Assembly (NCBI GenBank): GCA_934630975.1
Contig: CAKTXH010000061.1
Span: 1 to 14,184, forward strand
Reading direction: 5' to 3'
DNA length: 14,184 nt
Source of the DNA: an uncultured Clostridia bacterium
Lineage (GTDB): Bacteria; Bacillota; Clostridia; Christensenellales; Aristaeellaceae
In this document: positions 1-6,480 of the stretch, piece after piece
Numbering within the stretch: position 1 is the first letter of the stretch
How the letters are laid out: every line of letters starts with the position of its first letter
Made by a program: the position numbers and the translations under genes
Notes under the pieces: generated by a model
Told to the model about the DNA's origin: nothing
The model's database searches: none
The model's input: the letters and a program-made list of their open reading frames with translations, nothing else

Positions 1-344
1 ATCAGGCCCGTGTCCGGGTCGATATCCGCAAAGACCGGCGTTGCGCCGACGTGCAGAATCGTGTTCGCCGTGGAGGCGAACGTCAGCGGCGTGGTGATCA
101 CCTCGTCGCCCGGGCCGATGTCCTGCGTCAGCAGCGCCAGATGCAGCGCCGCCGTGCAGGAGTTCACCGCGATGCAGTGCTTCGCGCCGACATACTCCGC
201 AAACTTCTTTTGAAACTCCATCGTGCGCGGGCCTTTCGCCCACCAGCCGGAACGGATCACGTCCGCATCCGCCTGCACCTCGGCCTCGGAAATATCCGGC
301 AGACAAAAGGCCATCCAATCGGGCCTGACTTTGAATTCGCTCAT
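1..344 (-). CDS. DegT/DnrJ/EryC1/StrS-family aminotransferase, N-terminal part (truncated by window edge)
   Basis: This is the first 114 codons of a PLP-dependent aminotransferase of the DegT/DnrJ/EryC1/StrS family, which usually transfers an amino group to a keto-sugar nucleotide for surface polysaccharides. The visible part has the family's N-terminal pattern: a helix with GWWAKGPRTMEFQKKFAEYVG (about residues 34-54), then the cofactor phosphate-binding stretch AVNSCTAALHLALL, then GPGDEVITTPLTFASTANTILHVGATPVFADID. The PLP-binding lysine would lie beyond the edge and cannot be checked. The ATG at 344 is supported by a GGGAGGAA site at 349-356 on the minus strand. The gene reads away from the operon starting at 580 and has its own promoter. 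The family call is firm. The substrate is unknown. Confidence 0.9.
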   Translation of the reverse strand, partial: MSEFKVRPDWMAFCLPDISEAEVQADADVIRSGWWAKGPRTMEFQKKFAEYVGAKHCIAVNSCTAALHLALLTQDIGPGDEVITTPLTFASTANTILHVGATPVFADIDPDTGL

Positions 345-382
345 GTTGTTCCTCCCGCCCGTATTCGGGCTTTCTTTCTGAA

Positions 383-411
383 ATTATAGCACAGTCGCCT
401 TCATTCATCAA
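383..411 (-). promoter_or_regulatory. Promoter of the aminotransferase gene
   Basis: On the minus strand, TTGATG (406-411) and a perfect TATAAT (383-388) are separated by 17 nt, with a TG one base upstream of the -10 box (extended -10). The leader that follows contains a small GCCCG/CGGGC hairpin at 357-370 just before the ribosome binding site. Confidence 0.8.
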
Positions 412-418
412 GGGACGG

Positions 419-447
419 TTGCGCGCAGGCGCGCGCGATGCTATAAT
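419..447 (+). promoter_or_regulatory. Promoter of the BMP-like protein / phosphoesterase operon
   Basis: TTGCGC (419-424) and a perfect TATAAT (442-447) are separated by 17 nt. The -35 box lies only 7 bp from the -35 box of the divergent promoter, so the two promoters are back to back. The spacer is an alternating GC-rich run (GCGCGCAGGCGCGCGC). Confidence 0.7.
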
Positions 448-461
448 CGGGGAAGAAACGA

Positions 462-544
462 TTGGGGCTTTGCCCCAAACCCCACCAAGAACCTGAGGTT
501 CTTGGATTTCCCACTTCATTTATTGCTTCGCAATAAATGGGAAA
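462..544 (+). repeat. Three consecutive hairpins in the operon leader; probable dispersed palindromic element
   Basis: The untranslated leader folds into three adjacent perfect stems. The first is TTGGGGC/GCCCCAA (462-468 with 472-478, loop TTT). The second is CCAAGAACC/GGTTCTTGG (485-493 with 497-505, loop TGA). The third is CATTTATTGC/GCAATAAATG (517-526 with 530-539, loop TTC), which can be extended by TTTCC/GGAAA (507-511 with 540-544). None is followed by a T-run in a way that suggests a terminator. From general knowledge, GGGGC-TTT-GCCCC-type palindromes are scattered in intergenic regions of many gut Clostridia. Calling this a dispersed repeat is inference, because only one copy is in the window. 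Confidence 0.6.
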
Positions 545-579
545 ACAACTTTGTTCCAAAAAGGGGAGAGCGTATCGCC

Positions 580-2493
580 ATGAGCATGGAGGATTATATC
601 GCCGCCCGCAAGGAGGGCCTCAAGCAGCTGCACGCCTCGCAGGCGCGCGGGCAGGATCCCTATCTGCCGGTGCTGGCCGAGCTGGTGCCCGCCCTCAACA
701 AGCTGCCGCAGGTGCCGCTGGGGCTGGTGCAGATTGCGCTGGATCAAATCGAGGGCACGGCGACCAAGGGGCGCACGACGGCGTTTTCGCGCGGCTTCAT
801 GCCGCTGCTCGAGCAGGATTCCGAGTTCGCGACGAAGTGGAGCCTGCTCTACGACGGCGTGGTGGAGGACGGCCTGCGCCAGCCCATCGTCGCGCTGGAA
901 TATTACACCCGCTTCTACATCGTGGAGGGCAACAAGCGCGTGAGCGTCATGCGCCGCCTCGACGCGGTGAACATCGAGGCGAACGTCACCCGCGTCCTGC
1001 CGGAGGTTGAGGACAGCGAGCGCTACCGCATCTATCAGGAGTTTCTGAGCTTTTACGCCGATACGAAAATCAACTTCATCACCTTCAGCCGCGAGGGCAG
1101 CTATGAAAAGCTCTACAAGCTGATGGGCAAAACGCCGGGCGAAAAGTGGACGCCGGAGGATCTGTTCGACTTCCAATCCTGCTTCTACCGCTTCCAGCAG
1201 GCGTATACGGCCAGGGCGGGCGGCGACGCGCCGATGTCCGCCTGCGACGCGCTGCTGATCTATCTGGAGGTTTTCGGCTACAACGACAGCGTGGAGAAAA
1301 CGCCCGCCGAGTTCGGGCAGGAGATCGAACGCATCTGGTCGGAATTCGTCGTCGCCGCGGCCAACAAGCCCGCCGCGCTGCTCTCCCAGCCGACGGAGGC
1401 CAAGCCGGGTTTTCTGCAATCCGTCTGGCACAGGCCGCCGCAGAAGGTGCGCTGCGCGTTCCTCTACAACCGTTCGCCGCAGGATTCCGGCTGGTCGTAT
1501 TGGCACGAGCTGGGCCGCAAGGCGCTGGAAGACGCTTTCGGCTCGCGCGTGGAAACCGTCTGCCGGGAATACGTCGCGCAGGCCGATGCGGAAGCCGTCA
1601 TCGAACGCTTTATCGAAGACGGCTACGACGTGATCTTCGCCGCCTCCCCCGTCTTTCTGGACGCATGCATGCGCCAGTGCGCCGCGCATCCGGGCGCGAA
1701 AATCCTCAACTGCTCGGTGCTGGCCAGCTACCACAACGTCCGCAGCTACTATCTGCGCGTGTACGAAGCCAAGTTCATTCTGGGCGCGATTGCCGCTTCG
1801 CTTTCGGAAACGGATGAGGTCGGCTACATCGCGGATTACCCCATCTACGGCACGCCCGCGTCGATCAACGCCTTCGCGCTCGGCGCGCAGCTGGTCAACC
1901 CGCGCGCGAAAATCGTGCTCGAGTGGTCCACCCTGCCCGGCCACAGCCCGGAAGCGGCGCTCTCCGCCCGCGGCGTGCACATCATCTCCAGCCGCGACAT
2001 CAGCGCGCCGCATCTGGAATCCCGCGCGTTCGGCCTGTACCACGAGCAGGACGGCGCAATCTCCAACCTCGCCATGCCGGTCTGGGGCTGGGGCAAGCTG
2101 TACGAAGGCATCGTCCGCAGCATCCTCACCGGCGCATGGAGCGACGAGGGCGAGCACAACGCCGACCGCGCCATGAATTATTATATGGGCATGTCCACCG
2201 ACGCGATTGATATCATCTGCTCCCAGCGTCTGCCCGCGCGCACACGGCGGCTGGTCGATCTGCTGCACGAGCGCATCCGTTCCGGCGCGTTCCTGCCCTT
2301 CGTCGGGCCGATTGTCGATCAGGCCGGACAGGTTCGCGTCGCGGCCGACGTGGCGCTGACCCCGCAGGAGATCATCCTGATGGATTATCTGGCCGGAAAC
2401 GTCGTCGGCCGGATTCCCTCGGTGGACGAGCTGAATGACGTTGCCAAGGGTCTGGTTTCGCTGCAAGGCATCCGCGCCGCCACAAAGGAGTGA
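580..2493 (+). CDS. Cytoplasmic BMP/PnrA-like ligand-binding protein with N-terminal ParB-like motif
   Basis: This 637-residue protein has two recognisable parts. Residues about 93-140 resemble the ParB/sulfiredoxin fold, with EDGLRQPIV followed by a beta strand and the box VEGNKRVSVMRRL (115-127). Residues about 288-520 resemble the BMP (PnrA/Med) periplasmic-binding fold, with KVRCAFLYNRSPQDSGW at the start and GYIADYPIYGTPASINAFAL (415-434) followed by GAQLVNPRAKIVLEW. There is no signal peptide or lipobox, so it should stay in the cytoplasm, unlike typical BMP lipoproteins. The ATG at 580 is preferred to an upstream TTG because AGGGGAG lies about 10 nt before it and the upstream codons run through the hairpin leader. 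The phosphoesterase gene follows after 4 nt. BMP domains often bind nucleosides, but the ligand and role here are unknown. Automated pipelines may label it a BMP-family ABC transporter substrate-binding protein, which would be misleading. Confidence 0.8.
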   Translation: MSMEDYIAARKEGLKQLHASQARGQDPYLPVLAELVPALNKLPQVPLGLVQIALDQIEGTATKGRTTAFSRGFMPLLEQDSEFATKWSLLYDGVVEDGLRQPIVALEYYTRFYIVEGNKRVSVMRRLDAVNIEANVTRVLPEVEDSERYRIYQEFLSFYADTKINFITFSREGSYEKLYKLMGKTPGEKWTPEDLFDFQSCFYRFQQAYTARAGGDAPMSACDALLIYLEVFGYNDSVEKTPAEFGQEIERIWSEFVVAAANKPAALLSQPTEAKPGFLQSVWHRPPQKVRCAFLYNRSPQDSGWSYWHELGRKALEDAFGSRVETVCREYVAQADAEAVIERFIEDGYDVIFAASPVFLDACMRQCAAHPGAKILNCSVLASYHNVRSYYLRVYEAKFILGAIAASLSETDEVGYIADYPIYGTPASINAFALGAQLVNPRAKIVLEWSTLPGHSPEAALSARGVHIISSRDISAPHLESRAFGLYHEQDGAISNLAMPVWGWGKLYEGIVRSILTGAWSDEGEHNADRAMNYYMGMSTDAIDIICSQRLPARTRRLVDLLHERIRSGAFLPFVGPIVDQAGQVRVAADVALTPQEIILMDYLAGNVVGRIPSVDELNDVAKGLVSLQGIRAATKE

Positions 2494-2497
2494 GCCG

Positions 2498-3106
2498 ATG
2501 AAGATTCTTCTGCTCGCCGATCAGGCGGAACCGACGCTCTGGGAGCATCTGGACAGGCGCAAGCTCGAAGGCGTGGAGCTGGTGCTGGCCTGCGGCGACC
2601 TGCCCGCCAGCTATCTCTCCTTCCTCACCTGCTTCACCGCCGCGCCCATCCTCTATATCCGCGGCAATCACGACGACCGCTACGCCCAAAACCCGCCGGA
2701 GGGCTGCATCTGCATCGAAGATCAGCTCGTCACCGTCGGCGGTCTGCGCATCCTCGGCCTCGGCGGCTCGATGCGCTATAACAAGGGCGTCAACCAGTAC
2801 ACCGAAAAACAGATGCAGCGGCGCGTTCAAAAACTGCGCTTCAAGCTCTGGCGCAGCGGCGGCGTGGATATTCTGATGACCCATTCGCCCGCGCTGGGGC
2901 TGGGCGACGACACCGACCTGGCGCATACCGGCTTTCAAACCTTTATCGACGTGATGGAAAAGTATCGCCCGCGCTACATGGTGCATGGCCACGTTCACCA
3001 GAATTATCAGTATAATTTCAAGCGCATCCGCCAGCATGGCGATACCACCGTCATCAACGCGTTCGGCTCTTACCTGCTGGATGTGCCAAACCCCGAACAT
3101 TCGTGA
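2498..3106 (+). CDS. Small metallophosphoesterase with degenerate first motif
   Basis: This 202-residue protein is of the calcineurin-like metallophosphoesterase type. Visible motifs are CGD (32-34), RGNHDD (55-60), a histidine in MTHSPALGLGD (His129) and GHVH (164-167). These supply most of the two-metal centre. The first motif, normally Asp-x-His, reads D8-Q9-A10, so one usual metal ligand is missing. The mid-protein signature PPEGCICIEDQL and LGLGGSMRYNKG looks family-specific. The ATG at 2498 has AAAGGAG at 2484-2490, which overlaps the end of the upstream gene, and the 4-nt gap implies translational coupling and joint function with the BMP-like protein. No terminator is visible between this stop and the uraA promoter, so some transcripts may read into uraA. 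The substrate is unknown; a cyclic nucleotide or nucleotide phosphoester is one possibility, not shown by the sequence. Confidence 0.85.
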   Translation: MKILLLADQAEPTLWEHLDRRKLEGVELVLACGDLPASYLSFLTCFTAAPILYIRGNHDDRYAQNPPEGCICIEDQLVTVGGLRILGLGGSMRYNKGVNQYTEKQMQRRVQKLRFKLWRSGGVDILMTHSPALGLGDDTDLAHTGFQTFIDVMEKYRPRYMVHGHVHQNYQYNFKRIRQHGDTTVINAFGSYLLDVPNPEHS

Positions 3107-3135
3107 ATTGACCCGGCTGAAATTTCGTCTTTTTC

Positions 3136-3164
3136 TTGCTTTTTGGCGCTTCCGCTCCTATAAT
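3136..3164 (+). promoter_or_regulatory. Promoter of uraA
   Basis: TTGCTT (3136-3141) and a perfect TATAAT (3159-3164) are separated by 17 nt. The leader of roughly 55 nt contains a GCGCGGC/GCCGCGC hairpin (3176-3182 with 3188-3194) without a T-run. It has no sequence resembling the PyrR-binding loop seen upstream of pyrR. Confidence 0.75.
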
Positions 3165-3226
3165 ATGGAGGATATGCGCGGCGGTCTGCCGCGCGCAAAT
3201 TTCATATTTACGAAGGAGATATTGCC

Positions 3227-4558
3227 ATGCAGAACCAAGGTATCCGCGATGCCCGCTCGCTGGGCACGCCGAAGTTGCTCGTTCTGGGCCTCCAGCACAT
3301 GTTCGCCATGTTCGGCGCAACGGTGCTCGTGCCCGCGCTGACCGGCCTTTCCGTTTCCGCGACGCTGCTGTTCGCGGGTCTGGGCACGCTTTTCTTCCAT
3401 TTCCTCACGAAAGGCAAGGTTCCGGCCTTCCTGGGCAGCTCGTTCGCGTATCTGGCCGGTTACGCCGCCATCGCGCCGAACGGCGAAACCGCGCTTCTCC
3501 CCTATGCCTGCGTGGGCGTCGCCGCTTCCGGCCTGCTGTACCTGATTCTCGCGGCGCTGGTGCGCGGCTTCGGCGCGAACCGCGTCATGCGGTTCTTCCC
3601 GCCCGTCGTCACCGGCCCGATCATCATCTGCATCGGCATGACGCTGGCCAACTCCGCCATCAATAACTGCACCGGCAGCTGGGATATCGCGCTGGTCGCC
3701 ATCATTACGGTGGTCGTCTTCAACATCTGGGGCAAGGGCATGCTGCGCATTATTCCGATTCTGCTGGGCGTGCTCGTCTCCTATACCTACGCCGCCGTCA
3801 CCGGCCGCGTGGATTTCTCCGGCGTGGCCAGCGCCGCGTGGATCGGCCTGCCGGTGAAGATGGAAAACACCGTCTTCTCCCTCATCGGCAACTGCGACGT
3901 GAACCTGCTCGTCACCGCCATCATCGCCATCATGCCCATCGCCTTCGCGACGATGATCGAGCACATCGGCGATATCTGCGCGATTTCCTCCACCGTCGGC
4001 GAGAACTTCATCGCCGATCCGGGCCTGCACCGCACCCTGCTGGGCGACGGTCTCGCCACGAGCATCGCGTCCCTCTTCGGCGCGCCGGCCAACACCACCT
4101 ACGGCGAGAACACCGGCGTTCTGGCGCTGACCCGCGTGTATGATCCGCTGGTCATCCGTCTGGCCGCCGTCTACGCGATCATCGCGTCCTTCTGCCCGAA
4201 GTTCGCGGCGCTCGTTTCCGCCATGCCGACCGGCACCATCGGCGGCGTTTCCCTGATTCTTTACGGCATGATCTCCGCCATCGGCGTGCGCAACCTCGTC
4301 GAGAACCGCGTGGATCTGGCCAAGAGCCGCAACGTCATCGTCGTTTCTCTGATCATCTCGCTGGCGCTGGGCATCACTTTCTCCGCCGCGGGCGCGATCA
4401 CCTTCCATGTCGGCGAGTTCACGCTGAACTTCTCCGGCCTGGCCGTCGCCGCCATCGTCGGCATTGTGGTCAACGCCATCCTGCCGGGCAAGGATTACAA
4501 CTTCCAGAATAACTACGAATACGGCAAGACGACCGAGGATCACGGCCAGATGCTGTAA
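3227..4558 (+). CDS. uraA: Uracil permease, NCS2 family (proton symporter)
   Basis: The protein imports uracil through the membrane, feeding UMP salvage. It has 443 residues, usual for UraA/PyrP, and is almost entirely hydrophobic, consistent with the 14-helix NCS2 fold. The family signature LGLQHMFAMFGATVLVPALTG sits at residues 20-40. The two glutamates that bind uracil and couple protons in E. coli UraA (241 and 290) correspond to Glu245 in AFATMIEHIGD and Glu294 in NTTYGENTGV, with the same spacing of 49. The start is fixed by AAGGAG at 3213-3218, 8 nt before the ATG. The gene has its own promoter, ends in a strong terminator and converges on the pyr operon. The pairing with uracil biosynthesis genes supports uracil rather than xanthine or urate as substrate. 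The synonym pyrP is also used in Firmicutes. Confidence 0.93.
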   Translation: MQNQGIRDARSLGTPKLLVLGLQHMFAMFGATVLVPALTGLSVSATLLFAGLGTLFFHFLTKGKVPAFLGSSFAYLAGYAAIAPNGETALLPYACVGVAASGLLYLILAALVRGFGANRVMRFFPPVVTGPIIICIGMTLANSAINNCTGSWDIALVAIITVVVFNIWGKGMLRIIPILLGVLVSYTYAAVTGRVDFSGVASAAWIGLPVKMENTVFSLIGNCDVNLLVTAIIAIMPIAFATMIEHIGDICAISSTVGENFIADPGLHRTLLGDGLATSIASLFGAPANTTYGENTGVLALTRVYDPLVIRLAAVYAIIASFCPKFAALVSAMPTGTIGGVSLILYGMISAIGVRNLVENRVDLAKSRNVIVVSLIISLALGITFSAAGAITFHVGEFTLNFSGLAVAAIVGIVVNAILPGKDYNFQNNYEYGKTTEDHGQML

Positions 4559-4560
4559 GA

Positions 4561-4609
4561 CCTCCTTCAGTCTCGCTTCGCTCGACAGCTCCCTCTGAGA
4601 GGGAGCTGT
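4561..4609 (+). repeat. Palindromic intergenic repeat, copy 1 (contains the uraA terminator)
   Basis: The sequence CTCCTTCAGTCTCGCTTCGC followed by TCGACAGCTCCCTCTGAGAGGGAGC aligns with the reverse complement of copy 2 at 4741-4785. Shared blocks are CTCCTTC-GTC, GACA and CTCCCTC-GAGG. Its second half forms the stem of the uraA terminator. Confidence 0.6.
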
Positions 4610-4613
4610 TTTT
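4585..4613 (+). terminator. Rho-independent terminator of uraA
   Basis: The perfect 11-bp stem ACAGCTCCCTC/GAGGGAGCTGT (4585-4595 with 4599-4609) has a TGA loop. The five-T run at 4609-4613 starts at the last base of the stem. It starts 27 nt after the uraA stop. Confidence 0.88.
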
Positions 4614-4620
4614 GCGTTTC

Positions 4621-4705
4621 TATAAAAAATGAGCGGATATGCCGCTGGCTCACCTTCTCCGTCTGCAAAGCTGACTGGAAGGGTATGCAAGCAGCGCATC
4701 CGCTC
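4621..4705 (-). terminator. Probable terminator of the pyr operon: long stem-loop with T-run
   Basis: On the minus strand, GAGCGGAT (4698-4705) can pair with ATCCGCTC (4631-4638), helped by a CGCTG/CAGCG pair just inside. A six-T run (4624-4629) follows. The loop is long and itself contains a smaller imperfect hairpin (4653-4682). This is the only T-run-bearing stem seen downstream of pyrD before uraA, so it is the likely operon end. The large loop makes the call less certain than for the uraA terminator. Confidence 0.6.
4653..4682. repeat. Palindromic intergenic repeat, degenerate copy 3
   Basis: The 30-nt imperfect hairpin has arms CCTTCTCCGTC and GACTGGAAGG, with a GC-AAA-GC tip. It shares the CCTTC-CCGTC-GCTGAC blocks with copies 1 and 2 but is more diverged. 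It sits inside the loop of the pyr terminator. Confidence 0.45.
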
Positions 4706-4740
4706 GGGTTATTTGATTCAGTTCGTTTCTTATACCAAAT

Positions 4741-4785
4741 GCCTTCCTCTTCGAGGGAGGTGTCAGCGGAGCTGACGGAAGGAGT
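4741..4785. repeat. Palindromic intergenic repeat, copy 2 (inverted relative to copy 1)
   Basis: Two adjacent hairpins are present. CCTTCCTC pairs with GAGGGAGG (4742-4749 with 4753-4760, one G-U pair, loop TTC). GTCAGC pairs with GCTGAC (4762-4767 with 4771-4776, loop GGA). The element GAGGGAGGTGTCAGCGGAGC with its flanks resembles a repeat type common between genes in gut Firmicutes (general knowledge, not checked). It lies directly after the pyrD stop and has no T-run on either side. Confidence 0.65.
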
Positions 4786-4791
4786 TCGTCC

Positions 4792-5703
4792 TCAATATTC
4801 CGTCAGCGTCCCGACCAGCTCCTGCGCGCGCTGCACCTTCTGCCGGCCGCAGTACGCGTCCAGCTCGCGGATGATGCGTGGGCAGGCAAACGGATCGGTG
4901 AAGTTCGCCGTACCGACCATGACGGCCTTCGCGCCGCAGAGCATGAACGCCGCCGCGTCTTCGCCGGTCTCGACGCCGCCCATGCCGATGATCGGAATAT
5001 GCACCTTCTTGGCGCTCTGCCAGACCATGCGCAGGGCGACCGGGCGCACCGCCGGGCCGGACAGGCCGCCCGTGTTGTTGGCCAGCACCATTTTCCGCTT
5101 GTTCACGTCCACGGCAATGCCTGTCAGCGTGTTGATCATGGAAATCGCGTCCGCGCCCGCTTCTTCGGCGGCCAGCGCGTTTTCCGTGATGTCGGACACG
5201 TTCGGCGTCAGCTTGACGATGAGCGGCTGTTTGGCCGCCGCCTTGACCGCCTTGGTGATGGCGTAAACGCTCTCCGGCTTCACGCCGAAGGCCACGCCGC
5301 CCTCGTGCACGTTCGGGCAGGAGATATTCATCTCCAGCAGGTGTACGCCCGTGCCCGCCAGCCGCTCGGCCATCCGCACATACTGCTCGACGCTCGTGCC
5401 GGTGATGTTGGCAATCACCGCAACGTTTTTGGTCAGCAGCCACGGCAGGTCGTTTTCAATGAAGCTCTCCACGCCGGGGTTTTGCAGGCCGACGCTGTTG
5501 AGCATGCCGCTCGGCGTTTCCGCAATGCGGGAGGGCGGGTTGCCCGTCCGCGGCAGCAGGCTCAGCCCCTTGACGGAAATGCCGCCCAGTTGGCCGATGT
5601 CGTACAGCTCGTCGTACTCGCGGCCAAAACCGAACGTGCCGCTCGCCGCGATAATCGGGTTCTTGAGCTTCACGCCGCACAGATCGAGGGAAAGATCAGC
5701 CAC
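4792..5703 (-). CDS. pyrD: Dihydroorotate dehydrogenase B (NAD+), catalytic subunit
   Basis: The FMN-containing catalytic subunit of class 1B dihydroorotate dehydrogenase oxidises dihydroorotate to orotate and passes electrons to PyrK. It has 303 residues, normal for the class. Visible motifs are AASGTFGFGREY (19-30), NSVGLQNPG (69-77), MNISCPN with the catalytic Cys129 expected for class 1 enzymes, KLTPNVSDI, NTLTGIAVD, NTGGLSGPAV and the C-terminal phosphate-binding GMGGVETGEDA plus MVGTANF. I chose the GTG at 5703: it follows AAGGAGG (5713-5719) by 9 nt, gives the family N-terminus ADLSLDLCGVKLKNP, and overlaps the pyrK stop by 8 nt. An upstream reading frame extension lies wholly inside pyrK. 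It is the last gene of the operon, so pyrE must lie elsewhere. The short gene name pyrDB is also used. Confidence 0.95.
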   Translation of the reverse strand: MADLSLDLCGVKLKNPIIAASGTFGFGREYDELYDIGQLGGISVKGLSLLPRTGNPPSRIAETPSGMLNSVGLQNPGVESFIENDLPWLLTKNVAVIANITGTSVEQYVRMAERLAGTGVHLLEMNISCPNVHEGGVAFGVKPESVYAITKAVKAAAKQPLIVKLTPNVSDITENALAAEEAGADAISMINTLTGIAVDVNKRKMVLANNTGGLSGPAVRPVALRMVWQSAKKVHIPIIGMGGVETGEDAAAFMLCGAKAVMVGTANFTDPFACPRIIRELDAYCGRQKVQRAQELVGTLTEY

Positions 5704-6466
5704 GCAGACACACCTCCTTCGCGTCGAACACCGGACCGTCCTTGCAGACGCGCTTGTAAACCCAGCCGCCGTCCGGCTGCGCAATCTTCACGTTGCACCC
5801 GAGACACGCGCCAATGCCGCAGCCCATCCGCTCCTCCAGCGAGAGCTGGCACGGCACGTCGTGCTTTGCGCAGAGCGCCTGCACCGCCGCCAGCATCGGC
5901 GTCGGCCCGCAGGCCATGACCATATCCGGTTTGCGCGCCAGAATCGCCGCTTCCAGCGGTTTGGTCACCAGCGCGCGCTCGCCCAGCGAGCCATCGTCGC
6001 TGACCGCCGTGACCGCGCAGGGGGCCTGCGTCATGCCGTAAGCGTGTGCCGCCGTGCGGAAGCCGAAGAACGCGCGGCTCTCCTTCGTCGCGAACGCGTC
6101 CATCGCGCAGCAGATCGGCGCAACGCCCACGCCGCCGCCGACAAAGTAGACGCATGCCGCGCCCCTGCCGTCAAAGCCCGTGCCCAGCGGGCCGAGCACG
6201 CGGATCGTCTCCCCCTGCTTGCAAGCGCAGAGCATCTGCGTTCCCGCGCCCTTGGGCTGAATCGCCAGCGTCAGTGTGCCCGCCGCCGCATCCGCCGCCA
6301 TCAGGCTGATGGGGCGGCGCAGCACGTGGCCGCTGTCCGGCACGAGCATGTGGATAAACTGCCCGGCCTTGGCCTGCGCCGCGATTTCCGGCGCGGAAAG
6401 GATGATGCGCACCAGATCCTGCGCCAGCGGCTCGCAGGCCAGGACGCGCGCGGCTGAATCCTGCAT
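5696..6466 (-). CDS. pyrK: Dihydroorotate dehydrogenase B, electron transfer subunit (FAD, 2Fe-2S)
   Basis: PyrK carries electrons from PyrD through a 2Fe-2S cluster and FAD to NAD+. The 256-residue protein shows the FAD-binding RRPISL (50-55), a pyridine-nucleotide pocket with YFVGGGVGVAPI (107-118), MACGPTPML (184-192) and the cluster motif Cys216-x4-Cys221-x2-Cys224-x16-Cys241. The ATG at 6466 has AGGGAGG (6474-6480) directly after the pyrF stop. The stop overlaps the pyrD start, which fits two subunits made in equal amounts for an alpha2beta2 complex. All key residues are present. The combination with PyrD tells that this organism uses NAD+ and not quinone or fumarate for this step. Confidence 0.95.
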   Translation of the reverse strand: MQDSAARVLACEPLAQDLVRIILSAPEIAAQAKAGQFIHMLVPDSGHVLRRPISLMAADAAAGTLTLAIQPKGAGTQMLCACKQGETIRVLGPLGTGFDGRGAACVYFVGGGVGVAPICCAMDAFATKESRAFFGFRTAAHAYGMTQAPCAVTAVSDDGSLGERALVTKPLEAAILARKPDMVMACGPTPMLAAVQALCAKHDVPCQLSLEERMGCGIGACLGCNVKIAQPDGGWVYKRVCKDGPVFDAKEVCLRG

Positions 6467-6480
6467 GTCCACGCCTCCCT

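Noticed and set aside
520..2466. A 648-codon open frame on the minus strand opposite the BMP-like gene
   Set aside because: Its translation is Arg, Ala, Gly and His-rich without domains, as expected for the mirror frame of a GC-rich gene. The plus strand has clear domains.
3158..4699. A 513-codon open frame on the minus strand opposite uraA
   Set aside because: The composition is low-complexity and charged (many Asp, Gly, His, Arg), with no motif. uraA on the other strand is unambiguous.
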